Positions 51,474 to 60,207 of a stretch of 64,000 bases of DNA are shown one piece after another. Numbering within the stretch: position 1 is the stretch's first letter; every line of letters begins with the position of its first letter. The translations under genes were made by a program, and so were the position numbers. A model generated the notes under the pieces. That model was not told the origin of the DNA. It worked only from the letters and a program-made list of their open reading frames with translations, and made no database searches. The DNA comes from CAZIVP01 sp964542915. GTDB taxonomy: Bacteria > Calditrichota > Calditrichia > Calditrichales > Calditrichaceae. The stretch is taken from positions 1-64,000 of the forward strand of contig CAZIVP010000019.1 of NCBI GenBank assembly GCA_964542915.1, in the 5' to 3' direction.

Positions 51474-52016
51474 ATGAACAAAGCATGTGATTACTATCGC
51501 GCCTTAATCGAACAATCGGCGCTCGAAGGGCTATCGGAAGCTCAAAAGATCGCGCTTGAAAGCCATCTGAATTACTGCGGCCCGTGCCGACGTTACCGGG
51601 AAACAATCCGGAGTATCCGCCGGGAAATGCAACAGCCGCCGCATCCCTCGCTGTCGCCCGACCCGGAGATCAAATCCAATCTAAAACGGATCTTAAAATC
51701 AGGTGAAAAACAACCGAAGGCGCCTTCCTGTTTTATCATCAAGTTGCTCAACAGGCCGATGCCGATCTATCAGGCGTTGATCATGGCGAGCCTGGCTGTT
51801 TTCGCATTTTATATTTTCAACACGGGATTATCAACGATTGCCAGCGATGAAGTCCGCCGTGAACGTCAAACGAACCGCCCGGTGGTTTCTCAGATAAAGC
51901 TACCCCAGGTCCTTGCCAGCGGTAAAAACGTGCATATGGATAAAGCGGCGGTCGGCATGGGCATCAGCGCCGCCGAAGACAGCACTTTTTCAGATTTGGT
52001 CTTTATAACCATGTGA
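51474..52016 (+). CDS. zinc-binding anti-sigma factor with one membrane helix
   Basis: A 180-residue protein. Residues 1-45 carry the anti-sigma zinc motif H-x3-C-x2-C (SHLNYCGPCRRYRE), with Cys at the start of the segment (KACDYYRAL) as a further candidate ligand. A transmembrane helix (about 99-115, ALIMASLAVFAFYIF) leads to a periplasmic tail of about 60 residues that could sense envelope signals. It is coupled to the ECF sigma gene (3-bp gap) and should bind and release it. A perfect hairpin lies just after the stop codon. Confidence 0.9.
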   Translation: MNKACDYYRALIEQSALEGLSEAQKIALESHLNYCGPCRRYRETIRSIRREMQQPPHPSLSPDPEIKSNLKRILKSGEKQPKAPSCFIIKLLNRPMPIYQALIMASLAVFAFYIFNTGLSTIASDEVRRERQTNRPVVSQIKLPQVLASGKNVHMDKAAVGMGISAAEDSTFSDLVFITM

Positions 52017-52021
52017 GAGTT

Positions 52022-52043
52022 GGCCGGTCCTGTCGGACCGGCC
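52022..52043. terminator. hairpin between convergent anti-sigma and repeat-protein genes
   Basis: A perfect 9-bp stem GGCCGGTCC / GGACCGGCC around the tetraloop TGTC. It lacks a U tract on either side, so it is a terminator only by position, between two convergent stop codons 47 bp apart. Confidence 0.5.
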
Positions 52044-52063
52044 GACATCCATCCATAACAGAG

Positions 52064-53149
52064 TTACTGTAAGTGCACATTAAGGAGAGGCAGAACGCGC
52101 AACCAACGCGGATTGTTTTTGGCAATATTCAGCAATCCCAACTGCAATCCGTTCAGTTCGACGGCATAGTTGAGAATGCCGAGCGCTATACCTATCTGGT
52201 TGCCTTTATTCCAGTTGAACGCGCTTACAGACAGTCCCTTAAATTGACCGCCTTCGTTCACCTTGACCATTCCGCCGGCGAGGCTAATGCCCGTAATGTG
52301 GTTTCCGCCCGTGGCAAACCCGGCCAGGGTAATGCCTTTGACCGTTGGAGCGCCTACGCCAAATCCACCGACGCCAATACCGGTGAGCCGGTTACCACAG
52401 CCCATACCGATCAGTGCAAAGCCGGCGCCTGTAAAATTTTGTCCGGCGCCCACGCCCAGTCCACTCAAGGCAATGCCGGTAAAATCCTCGCCGACGCCCA
52501 CGCCGAGACCGGCCATGGCCAGACCTTTCATGGATCGTCCCGAACCGGCGCCCAACCCCCCAAATGCAAGGCCTTTTACATCTCTGCCGGAGCCGACGGC
52601 GAGTCCGCCGAAGGCAATCCCCGCCATATCACGGCCGCATCCGGAAGCCAAGCCGCCAACGGCGATACCGCTGATATCTTCGCCTGCGCCGGAAGCCAGT
52701 CCGCCTATTGAAATACCGTTCAATTGACCGCCTGCGCCGGCTCCCACAAAGCCAAATGAGATGCCATTCATAACCTCGTCCGCCGCCGAGCCGACAATCC
52801 CAAAATTGACGCCGTTCATTCTGCCGCCCTTGGGCATGGCGCCTACGGAAATACCGTTATACTCCGCACCGGCGTTGTTCTCCGAGGGCCACAACGTCAC
52901 ATTTAGTCCGTTAATGCGTTGAACGTTCTGATCTTTCCAATTTAAGCGCACGCCTGTGAAAGTCTTGGAGTTGCCGATACTGACGCCATAACGGCTCGTG
53001 GGAATATCGATACTCTGCGCTTTTAAATGCGAAAACGGCATTACAAAAAAGGTTAATAGAAAAACGCTTATCAACGCTTCCCTTCCGAATCTTCGGAGGA
53101 TCATAAACAGACGCATGGTCTTACTTGTTTTAGTTTGATTGGTAGCCAT
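52064..53149 (-). CDS. exported protein of 16-residue Gly-rich repeats (LA_2272-type surface repeats)
   Basis: About 361 residues. An N-terminal signal (ALISVFLLTFFVMPFSHLKAQ) is followed by about ten tandem 16-residue units of the form G-[LF]-x-x-G-x-G-x-x-[FMI]-x-G-[IL]-x-x-G, for example GLASGAGEDISGIAVG and GLAVGSGRDVKGLAFG. Such units resemble the LA_2272-type surface repeats, predicted to build a beta-solenoid or barrel-like outer-membrane domain. The sequence ends in aromatic, strand-like segments (GLLNIAKNNPRWLRVLPLLNVHLQ). The ATG at 53149 with AGGAGATCGCT upstream was preferred to the longer frame at 53224. No enzymatic residues are seen. Function unknown; cell-surface role inferred. 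Confidence 0.75.
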   Translation of the reverse strand: MATNQTKTSKTMRLFMILRRFGREALISVFLLTFFVMPFSHLKAQSIDIPTSRYGVSIGNSKTFTGVRLNWKDQNVQRINGLNVTLWPSENNAGAEYNGISVGAMPKGGRMNGVNFGIVGSAADEVMNGISFGFVGAGAGGQLNGISIGGLASGAGEDISGIAVGGLASGCGRDMAGIAFGGLAVGSGRDVKGLAFGGLGAGSGRSMKGLAMAGLGVGVGEDFTGIALSGLGVGAGQNFTGAGFALIGMGCGNRLTGIGVGGFGVGAPTVKGITLAGFATGGNHITGISLAGGMVKVNEGGQFKGLSVSAFNWNKGNQIGIALGILNYAVELNGLQLGLLNIAKNNPRWLRVLPLLNVHLQ

Positions 53150-53264
53150 AGCGATCTCCTGTGTTTGAGTGATACCCAACGTAGTGCCATACGAATATCC
53201 GTGAGTAAAGTTTACCACAATCATGGCATTTGTTGGTTTTATCCCGGCTAAGCTACGGCTCTTT

Positions 53265-55451
53265 TTACAGATGATTCAGCACAAACTCGGTTATCAAGCG
53301 ATACAAATGTTTGCGTGTGTTCGTACCCAATATACTGTGATTTTTTTCGGGATAGATCATAAGATCGAATTGCATACGGTGGCTTTGCATTTCACGGATG
53401 AACTGCATCGTGTTTTGCATATGGACGTTATCATCGGCGCTGCCGTGAATGATCAACAGATCGCCGTCAAACTGATCCACGTAATTTAATGAAGAGGCGG
53501 ATTCGTAGCCGGCGTGATTGTCCGACGGCATGCCCATGTAGCGTTCGGTCCAGATGGCGTCGTATAAGCGAAAATCGCTGACTGGCGCCACCGCAACGCC
53601 GCAATTAAAATGTTCGCTGCCATTGGTCATCGCCATCAGGGTTAGATAGCCGCCTCCGCTCCAGCCCCAAATGCCGATACGATCCGAATCCACATACGAC
53701 AGCGAAGATAAATATTCGGCGGCTTCGATATGATCGTTTACCGCATAATACCCGATGTCGCCATAAGCGAGATTTTTAAAGGCTTTGCCGCGACCGCCGG
53801 TGCCGCGGTTGTCAACGGTGAAAATTATATAGCCCTTCTGTGTGAGCATGGTATACCACATACGGGAAAAACTTCTGCCCCAGCTGTTACGCACGAGTTG
53901 CGAGCCCGGGCCGCCGTATCCGTATATCAAAACCGGATATTGTCTCGATTTATCGAAATCGGCTGGTAAAGTTATTTCTGCGTTGAGTTCGGCGCCGTCT
54001 TCTGTGGTAAAGGTTAAAAATCGTTTATGAACCAGACCGGCCTCTGTAAAGGGTTCAATCGTGTTCTCAATCAATGTCCGTACAGATTTCCCGGCTGCAT
54101 TCCTCAGTACGGTTTGGGGCGGCGTTTTAACGCTGGAATAACGGTTTATGAACGCATTCCAGGCCGGACCGAACTTCGCCGAATGCCAGCCCGTCGTTTT
54201 GGTCAGGGGTGTCATGGCGCCGGTGATCAGGTTTACCGAAAAAATATGGCTCTCTTTCACATCGCCTTTATTGGCCTTGAAAAACACCCGTTGCGTTTGT
54301 TCATCTATGCCGTAGACGCGTTGCACGACCCATGAACCCGATGTCAGCGCCTCTTCTTTGCCGTTCTCGATTTGATAGCGGTATATATGGTTGTATCCGC
54401 TTTTTTCCGAGGTGTAAATGACGGATTTATTTTTTTCCGTAAAGAACCAGTCGTCGTCCACCTCTACCCAGCAGCTATCACTATCGCTCAGTAGCGTCGA
54501 TGTTTCGCCGCTGTGGACGTTCGCCATCAACAGGTCAAGCCGGTTTTGCAGGCGGTTCAACCGCTGGATTGCCAGAATATCGTTGTTGTCCGTCCATTTG
54601 ATGCGTGGAATATAGAGATTGGTATCGGCGGAGGTGTGCATCCACACCGTTTGACCGTTATTTAGGTGGTACACGCCGATCTTTACTTTCGCGACGGGAT
54701 CGCCGGCTTTTGGATAGCGAATGGTGCGCACCTGTCCGTTTTTGGGCGCAAATTCCATCCAGCTAAACGTTGGCTCCGGCGATTGGTCCAGACGCCAGAA
54801 CGCAATCTTTTTGCTGTCGGGCGACCAGCGCCAACCGTCGGCGATGCCGAATTCTTCTTCGTACACCCAATCAAATTGCCCGTTGATGACGGTTTCGGAG
54901 CCGTCGTTGGTTACCGGAATCGTTTCACCGCTTTGCAAATCTTTCAGATAGATGTTGTTATCGCGTACATAAGCCACATGTTTTTCATCGGGACTCAGTT
55001 TCGCGTGGGCAATACGCCCCGCACCTTCGTGCACGGCGGTTGTTTTATGATCCTCGATATGATAGACATAGAAGCGGGCCAGCGAGTGACGACGCCACAC
55101 GCGCCGGGCATCGCTTTTTATGAGCAGCGTTTCACCCGAAGGCGCAATGTCGTAATCAAAAATGGGAAGCGGTTCATCCGTTCCCGGCTTTTTTATATCT
55201 TTTAAAGCAATCCAAAGCGTCGTATCAGCTTTATTCACCGGGTGCTTGTATATGCCTGCGGGGGCTTCGCTGGTATCACGGCGTAGAGTAACAAAGGCGT
55301 CGCCCTCGGGCAGCCATTTCGTTTGCCCCAGGCTTTTCAGCTCGAATGCGCTCGATTCGAAAATTTGGTCTAACGTAAGTCCATTATCTTTGCCTGCCAG
55401 GGCCATAGAGACGAGGGTCGCAAAAATGCATAATATAAACAGTCGCTTCAT
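53265..55451 (-). CDS. dipeptidyl peptidase IV-type S9 family serine peptidase
   Basis: A 728-residue exported peptidase that removes N-terminal dipeptides, usually Xaa-Pro. A signal peptide (FILCIFATLVSMALAG) precedes the DPP4 eight-bladed propeller, including the conserved DWVYEEEFG with the Glu pair that binds the free N-terminus, and PDSKKIAFWRLDQS. The alpha/beta hydrolase half has YGGPGSQLVRNSWG, then catalytic Ser in GIWGWSGGGYLTL, Asp in HGSADDNVH and His in PEKNHSI. Ser, Asp and His are all present. The start follows AAGGAAAATACC. Periplasmic or outer-membrane peptide utilisation is the usual role, matching the M28 peptidase and peptide-capable receptors elsewhere in the window. Confidence 0.94.
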   Translation of the reverse strand: MKRLFILCIFATLVSMALAGKDNGLTLDQIFESSAFELKSLGQTKWLPEGDAFVTLRRDTSEAPAGIYKHPVNKADTTLWIALKDIKKPGTDEPLPIFDYDIAPSGETLLIKSDARRVWRRHSLARFYVYHIEDHKTTAVHEGAGRIAHAKLSPDEKHVAYVRDNNIYLKDLQSGETIPVTNDGSETVINGQFDWVYEEEFGIADGWRWSPDSKKIAFWRLDQSPEPTFSWMEFAPKNGQVRTIRYPKAGDPVAKVKIGVYHLNNGQTVWMHTSADTNLYIPRIKWTDNNDILAIQRLNRLQNRLDLLMANVHSGETSTLLSDSDSCWVEVDDDWFFTEKNKSVIYTSEKSGYNHIYRYQIENGKEEALTSGSWVVQRVYGIDEQTQRVFFKANKGDVKESHIFSVNLITGAMTPLTKTTGWHSAKFGPAWNAFINRYSSVKTPPQTVLRNAAGKSVRTLIENTIEPFTEAGLVHKRFLTFTTEDGAELNAEITLPADFDKSRQYPVLIYGYGGPGSQLVRNSWGRSFSRMWYTMLTQKGYIIFTVDNRGTGGRGKAFKNLAYGDIGYYAVNDHIEAAEYLSSLSYVDSDRIGIWGWSGGGYLTLMAMTNGSEHFNCGVAVAPVSDFRLYDAIWTERYMGMPSDNHAGYESASSLNYVDQFDGDLLIIHGSADDNVHMQNTMQFIREMQSHRMQFDLMIYPEKNHSILGTNTRKHLYRLITEFVLNHL

Positions 55452-55585
55452 GGTATTTTCCTTATTTTCGCTAAAGTTACAGCTGCATTATATCGCCAAG
55501 ATAGGCGTTGCATTAATTCGATTCAATGATATTTCAAAATGACGTTTTGGATTTATGGTCGGATCGCTGACAGCAATGCGTAAAA

Positions 55586-55660
55586 TGGTGGAATCATGGA
55601 ATATTGGAATCAAAAAATGCATGCTTCTGCTTTACGCTGAAAACAATCCTTTCTCTCAGC
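55586..55660 (+). repeat. diverged copy of an intergenic repeat, unit 1
   Basis: Opens TGGTGGAATCATGGAATATT, continues through CTTTACGCTGAAAACAAT and ends TTTCTCTCAGC. The unit at 55876-55980 follows the same order with substitutions and small gaps, so the two derive from one element. Confidence 0.5.
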
Positions 55661-55875
55661 ATACCCGCCGGTTCAATTCCCTGCCAATCGATTCCGATCC
55701 ACTCGGAAAAATGCAGGAATTTTACGGCTAAGTTATTAAAAACCGATATCGAACGGATCGATTCCATTATATCCAAAAAAAATGCGATTGACTATTGTGA
55801 ATGTTTTCTTTGCTTCGGGAAAAAACAAGAATTTCACGAGGAAGGTTCTGAGGACAAATGGCTTGATTAACGGAA

Positions 55876-55980
55876 TGTTGGAATGATGAAATATGGGAAT
55901 AAAGAAAGGACAGCGGTGGCTTTAAGCTGAAAATATTTTTTTTCTCGGCGCTCTCTGCGTTTTCGGCGGTTAAGTAATTT
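55876..55980 (+). repeat. diverged copy of an intergenic repeat, unit 2
   Basis: Opens TGTTGGAATGATGAAATATG, then CTTTAAGCTGAAAATATT and CTCGGCGCTCTCTGCGTTTT. Read on the minus strand the right end gives codons for TAENAESAEKK, a phrase that recurs in spurious predicted proteins of many genomes carrying this kind of Glu/Asn/Ala-coding intergenic repeat. Confidence 0.5.
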
Positions 55981-56153
55981 GCCGGCCGGGGCTCCATTTG
56001 AATGGATCAACCCATTTTAAAAATAAGCACTGTATTACAAGTTTTTAATCGCATAAAACATGTACGGGTACATACTTGGTAGGGCGTTTAAAGAGATACG
56101 GTCCATGGGTCATTAGCGGCTATGACGGATGCCGGTCAAAAGCTGCCGAATGA

Positions 56154-56732
56154 CTATTTAACCATTCCCGAAAATCCCATGAAGGCCATAGCCAAGATTC
56201 CGGCTACAATCAATGCGATCGGGGCGCCGGCAAATACTTTTGGCACTTCCCGCACTTCCATCGCCTCGCGGATACCGGAAAATAAGATCAGGGCCAGCCC
56301 AAATCCTAACGCCGAAGCAAACGAGAAGATAACGGCGAAAATAAAATTGTCCAATTGTTGTGTGGCCAGAATCGCAACGCCGAGAATGGCGCAATTGGTT
56401 GTTATCAACGGCAGATAGATACCCAGCGCTTTGAAAAGAGCCGGTGCAATCTTTTTCATCACGATTTCCACCAGTTGCACCAGCGAAGCGATTACGAGTA
56501 TGAATGCGATGGTTTGCAAATAGCCCAGGTTTAACGGAACGAGCACATAACTCTGAATAATATACGTAATCGAGCCTGCCAGCGTCATGACAAACACAAC
56601 CGCCATACTCATACCCAGGGCCGTATCCAGCTTACGGGAAACACCCATATAGGGACAGATACCGAGAAATTTTGTGAAGACAACATTGTTGACAAAGATA
56701 GCGCCAACGATAATCAGAAAGACTTCAGCCAT
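56154..56732 (-). CDS. rnfA: Rnf complex subunit RnfA (ion-translocating ferredoxin:NAD oxidoreductase)
   Basis: A 192-residue membrane protein of six helices, with the family opening FLIIVGAIFVNNVVFTKFLGICPYMGVSRKLDTALGM and FALIITTNCAILGVAI-type segment (LPLITTNCAILGVAI). RnfA pairs with RnfE around an iron-sulfur centre in the membrane, using the conserved Cys of GICP and TTNCA. It is the last gene of the operon; its ATG shares one base with the rnfE stop codon. The Rnf complex couples electron flow from reduced ferredoxin to NAD+ with export of Na+ or H+. Confidence 0.96.
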   Translation of the reverse strand: MAEVFLIIVGAIFVNNVVFTKFLGICPYMGVSRKLDTALGMSMAVVFVMTLAGSITYIIQSYVLVPLNLGYLQTIAFILVIASLVQLVEIVMKKIAPALFKALGIYLPLITTNCAILGVAILATQQLDNFIFAVIFSFASALGFGLALILFSGIREAMEVREVPKVFAGAPIALIVAGILAMAFMGFSGMVK

Positions 56733-57334
56733 TATTTGCCCCTTTCCAGAAGATCGCTGATTTTATTCATTCCTACCAGCATAAATCCCAAAGTGATAAA
56801 AGCGCCGGGCGCCAGCACGAATAATAAAATCGTGCGCCAGCCCTCCGGTATAAATTCGACGCCCAGAAATGCGCCGGAGCCGAGGATTTCACGAATGGCA
56901 CCCAGAACAAACAGCGCAAACGTAAATCCGAGCCCGTTGGCAACGCCGTCGATTAATGACTGGCCGATCGAATTTTTGGAGGCAAATGCTTCGGCGCGAC
57001 CGAGAATCAAACAATTGACCACGATCAGCGGAATAAACAATCCCAGGGTTTTATGCAATTGATACATGGTGGCTTGCAGCCCCATATCGACGATGGTTAC
57101 AAACGTCGCGATTACGACGATGAAGGCCGGGATACGCACCCTGGAGGGGATAACATCCTTAAAAATAGAAATCACCAGATTGGACATGATCAGCACAAAG
57201 GTCGTCGCCAAACCCATACCCAGACCGTTCTCTGCGGAAGTGGTTACGGCCAGCGTAGGACACAGGCCCAGCAGTAAACCCGTAACCGGATTGTCGGTAA
57301 AAAATGTGCGTTTGAATTTTTCTCCGAGCGTCAT
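56732..57334 (-). CDS. rnfE: Rnf complex subunit RnfE
   Basis: A 200-residue six-helix membrane protein, homologous to RnfA in inverted topology. Family features are FFTDNPVTGLLLGLCPTLAVTTSAENGLGMG, IVVNCLILGRAEAFA and GFTFALFVLGAIREI; the Cys of LCP and VNC are the likely ligands of the shared iron-sulfur centre. It overlaps rnfG upstream and rnfA downstream by single bases, so translation is fully coupled. Part of the rnfBCDGEA operon. Confidence 0.96.
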   Translation of the reverse strand: MTLGEKFKRTFFTDNPVTGLLLGLCPTLAVTTSAENGLGMGLATTFVLIMSNLVISIFKDVIPSRVRIPAFIVVIATFVTIVDMGLQATMYQLHKTLGLFIPLIVVNCLILGRAEAFASKNSIGQSLIDGVANGLGFTFALFVLGAIREILGSGAFLGVEFIPEGWRTILLFVLAPGAFITLGFMLVGMNKISDLLERGK

Positions 57335-57915
57335 TATTGTTGTTCCTCCTTCAGCTTTTGATAAGCTTTCAGAGCACGTTGTACTCCGGTCGTAAATGCC
57401 CGTGAAGTGATGGTTGCTGCGGTAATGGCATCAATATCGCCGCCGTCTTTTTTCACTTTCCATGTGGTGCTTTCCAGCGTCCGTCCGCGAAATTGTTTTT
57501 TGAATTCTTCTTCGGTCATGCCATCGCCGAGACCGGGCGTTTCCTTGTGTGCCAACACGTACGTATCTAATATTTTACCGGTTGTATCCACGCCAACCAG
57601 AATTTCAAAATCGCTGGTAAATCCGTTTGGCGCCTTCACCTTAAAGGCGTAGCCGAGGGTACGCTCCTGATCGTTTTTAACCGGAAAATAACTGGCTTCA
57701 AACGCCTCGAGGGGCAGATCAATCGGCTCTTCGGGGTGATGGACGCCGCTTGGTTTTTGCAGCACCACTTTGATCGCGCGCTGGGTTTCCGCTTTACGAT
57801 TAGCCGCAATCGGCCCTTCCGTAACTTTGTTGACATACGCCAACAGGGATGCGGCTACAAGCGCGATCAAGACCAGTACGATAATTACTTTAAATCCAGA
57901 TTCTTCTTTAGCCAT
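57334..57915 (-). CDS. rnfG: Rnf complex subunit RnfG (FMN-binding)
   Basis: A 193-residue protein with one N-terminal transmembrane helix (VIIVLVLIALVAASLLAYVN) and an exterior FMN-binding domain. The covalent flavin site is the Thr of the conserved [ST]-x-A-T motif, here DAITAATITSRAF near residue 172. GLGDGMTEEEF and YVLAHKETPG are further family blocks. RnfG carries a phosphoester-linked FMN and passes electrons on to the membrane subunits. It overlaps rnfD by 8 bp and rnfE by one base. Confidence 0.95.
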   Translation of the reverse strand: MAKEESGFKVIIVLVLIALVAASLLAYVNKVTEGPIAANRKAETQRAIKVVLQKPSGVHHPEEPIDLPLEAFEASYFPVKNDQERTLGYAFKVKAPNGFTSDFEILVGVDTTGKILDTYVLAHKETPGLGDGMTEEEFKKQFRGRTLESTTWKVKKDGGDIDAITAATITSRAFTTGVQRALKAYQKLKEEQQ

Positions 57916-58876
57916 TTTCTACCATTCCAAATTTTTTATCGGGTAAGTATTTATCCAGTAGCGGTACAAAACCGTTCATCAAGATAATGGCAAATGATAC
58001 GCCTTCCGGGTAACTGCCGAACAAGCGGATAACGGCCGTAAAAAAACCACAACCGATACCAAATACAATGCGTCCGCGTTTGGTCAAAGGCGAGGTTACC
58101 ATATCCGTGGCCATATAAAGCGCTCCCAGGAACAATCCACCGGTAAACATGTGGAAAACGGGATTGGTGTACTGACTGGGGTCGATCAGGTAAAAGATAC
58201 CGGTAAATACGAAGACCGTGCCGATGAACAGCGCCGGCACTTCCCAATAGATGTATTTTTTATACACAAGATAGGCGGCGCCGATTAACAATGCCAGGGC
58301 GGATATTTCACCAATGGAGCCGCCCATCTGCCCTAATGCCAGACCCGCCATATCCGTCTGTGATATGGCGCCGATGCCCTCCGATTTCAGAAGACCCAGC
58401 GGTGTGGCGCCGGTGCTTCCGTCATAGGCAAATGGCTCGGGCCACAGGCTCATTTCCACCGGGAATGAAATAATGAGAAAGACGCGCGCCACCAGGGCGG
58501 GATTAAAGATGTTCTGGCCGAGCCCGCCGAATACATGTTTACCCAGCCCGACCGCAACCAGCGCTCCGATCAAAATAAGCCACCACGGGGCATTGGACGG
58601 TAAATTCATGGCAAGGAGGATACCGGTTAAAAGAGCGCTTCCGTCCATGAAATTAACGTTATAAGATACCATGCGTGCAATTAACCATTCGAAACCCACG
58701 CTAAACACGGAGGTCAAAACCAAAACCCGCACCGCGTCCCAGCCAAATACCCAGAACGATACGGCCAGAGCCGGCACCAGTGTCAGGCTGACGGTGTACA
58801 TGATTTTTGTCGTCGATTCCGTTACCCGTCCCTGCGGGGAAGAATCCATTAACAGTAGTCGGTTCGAAGCTTCCAC
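57908..58876 (-). CDS. rnfD: Rnf complex subunit RnfD (membrane FMN subunit)
   Basis: A 322-residue polytopic membrane protein with about nine or ten helices. The covalent FMN attachment Thr lies in the S-T-G-A-T motif (YDGSTGATPLG, near residue 157). Other family blocks are LVNFMDGSALLTGILLAMNLPSNAP-type (NFMDGSALLTGILLA), FNPALVARVFL and MATDMVTSPLTKRGRIVFG. RnfD is a core part of the ion channel. It begins two bases after the rnfC stop codon. Confidence 0.96.
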   Translation of the reverse strand: MEASNRLLLMDSSPQGRVTESTTKIMYTVSLTLVPALAVSFWVFGWDAVRVLVLTSVFSVGFEWLIARMVSYNVNFMDGSALLTGILLAMNLPSNAPWWLILIGALVAVGLGKHVFGGLGQNIFNPALVARVFLIISFPVEMSLWPEPFAYDGSTGATPLGLLKSEGIGAISQTDMAGLALGQMGGSIGEISALALLIGAAYLVYKKYIYWEVPALFIGTVFVFTGIFYLIDPSQYTNPVFHMFTGGLFLGALYMATDMVTSPLTKRGRIVFGIGCGFFTAVIRLFGSYPEGVSFAIILMNGFVPLLDKYLPDKKFGMVENG

Positions 58877-58878
58877 GA

Positions 58879-60207
58879 TTAATTCTCTCTTTTTATGATG
58901 GTCTTACCAACGCGCATCCAGTGAACAAGTCTGCGATCGGCGGGGCAAACATAAGCACAACTTCCGCATTCGATGCAATCCATGATATAATCCCGCGCTT
59001 CCGAACTGATATTATTGGCCTTGATCATCTCCGTTACCTGTGCCACCGGCAGCCCCATCGGACAAACATTGATACAATTTCCGCAACGAATGCAGGGATT
59101 CTCCCGACGATCAATGAATTGTTTTTCGTCAAAAAATAATAAGGCCGAGGTGGTTTTGGTGATCGGGCTTTCAAAGGAATAGGAGGTACGCCCCATCATC
59201 GGGCCTCCGGAGATCATCAATTTAACCTGCGAGGCATCGATGCCGAAATGATCCATCAAATAGGAAACGGGCGTTCCGATGGGTACGACCATATTGCCGG
59301 GATTATCAACCAAATTTCCGGTTACCGTAACCACGCGTTCCATCAACGGTCGGTTTCTGAAAAAAGCGTCATGAACGGCCAGGACGGTGCCGACGTTCTG
59401 TGCGATCACGCCCACATCCATAGGCAATCCCTTAGATGGCACTTCCCTGTTTAGTATGGCTTTGATCAATTGTTTTTCGCCGCCCTGCGGATATTTGGTA
59501 CGTAATGGAACCACTTTGATTTTAACTTCATCCACCAATACTTTTTCGAAAGCGCGGATCGCATCGGGCTTGTTTGCCTCGATGCCGATATAAACCGGTA
59601 TATCATCAAACAGATGTTGCAGGATTTTGATACCGCGATGCAGTTCTTCGGTTTTTTCCAGCATAACGCGGTGATCAGCGGTAATATACGGTTCACATTC
59701 GGCGCCATTGATGATGAGGGCGTCAATGGTTTTATCGGACGGCGGGGATAGTTTAACATGGGTCGGAAATCCCGCTCCGCCCATGCCGATTAAACCGGCA
59801 TTAGCGATGGTTTTACGGATCGCATCTTTACTCAAACGATGGATATCGACCGATTCACGGCTATCCGATTCCATCAATTCTTTATATGATTCTCCGGCGT
59901 TCTCGGCCGTAATTTGTACACACTCTTTGATCTGTCCGCCGAGAAGGGGAAATCGCAATATTTTCTGCACCTTCCCTTTAAGCGGCGTATGCACATTGGA
60001 AGAAACGAAACCGTCAGCTTCGGCCAGCACGTCGCCGCGCTCCACCGAGTCCCCTTTCTTAACCACTATTTTTGATGGTTTACCGATATGCTGATTGACC
60101 GGAACTAAAAGCTGTTTGGGAACTTCACCATATTGTATGGGCGCATCCGACGATATCTTTTCTTCCGGCGGATGAACGCCGCCACGCTCAAACGTTCGCA
60201 GTAACAT
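58879..60207 (-). CDS. rnfC: Rnf complex subunit RnfC (NADH-side flavoprotein)
   Basis: A 442-residue peripheral subunit. The N-terminal barrel-sandwich has FERGGVHPPEEK and KGDSVERGDVLAEADGFVSSNVHTP; the flavin/NAD-binding core has GLIGMGGAGFPTHVKL (Rossmann-like glycine loop) and IINGAECEPYITADHRVM, with TKYPQGGEKQLI. Near the C-terminus two [4Fe-4S] motifs appear: CIRCGNCINVCPMGLP and CIECGSCAYVCPADR. It resembles the respiratory complex I 51-kDa subunit, binds FMN and exchanges electrons with NAD. It overlaps rnfB by 20 bp. Confidence 0.96.
   Translation of the reverse strand: MLLRTFERGGVHPPEEKISSDAPIQYGEVPKQLLVPVNQHIGKPSKIVVKKGDSVERGDVLAEADGFVSSNVHTPLKGKVQKILRFPLLGGQIKECVQITAENAGESYKELMESDSRESVDIHRLSKDAIRKTIANAGLIGMGGAGFPTHVKLSPPSDKTIDALIINGAECEPYITADHRVMLEKTEELHRGIKILQHLFDDIPVYIGIEANKPDAIRAFEKVLVDEVKIKVVPLRTKYPQGGEKQLIKAILNREVPSKGLPMDVGVIAQNVGTVLAVHDAFFRNRPLMERVVTVTGNLVDNPGNMVVPIGTPVSYLMDHFGIDASQVKLMISGGPMMGRTSYSFESPITKTTSALLFFDEKQFIDRRENPCIRCGNCINVCPMGLPVAQVTEMIKANNISSEARDYIMDCIECGSCAYVCPADRRLVHWMRVGKTIIKREN

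Larger units (their letters stand above)
55452..56153. other. long intergenic region with two related repeat units
   Basis: About 700 bases between the peptidase gene and the rnf operon. It holds two diverged copies of a repeat (55586-55660 and 55876-55980) and short frames that run across them but are probably not genes. No terminator for the rnf operon is obvious. Confidence 0.55.

Noticed and set aside
52290..52850. Regular 48-base periodic repeats that could be taken for a CRISPR-like array
   Set aside because: The repeats are coding (16-residue Gly-rich units in one frame), vary between copies and have no spacers.
55660..55700. tRNA-like T-arm (GGTTCAATTCC)
   Set aside because: No acceptor stem, anticodon stem or D-arm could be matched around it.
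55604..55997. Short frames on both strands in the region before the rnf operon
   Set aside because: They run across the diverged repeat units and read as repeat-derived phrases, not proteins.
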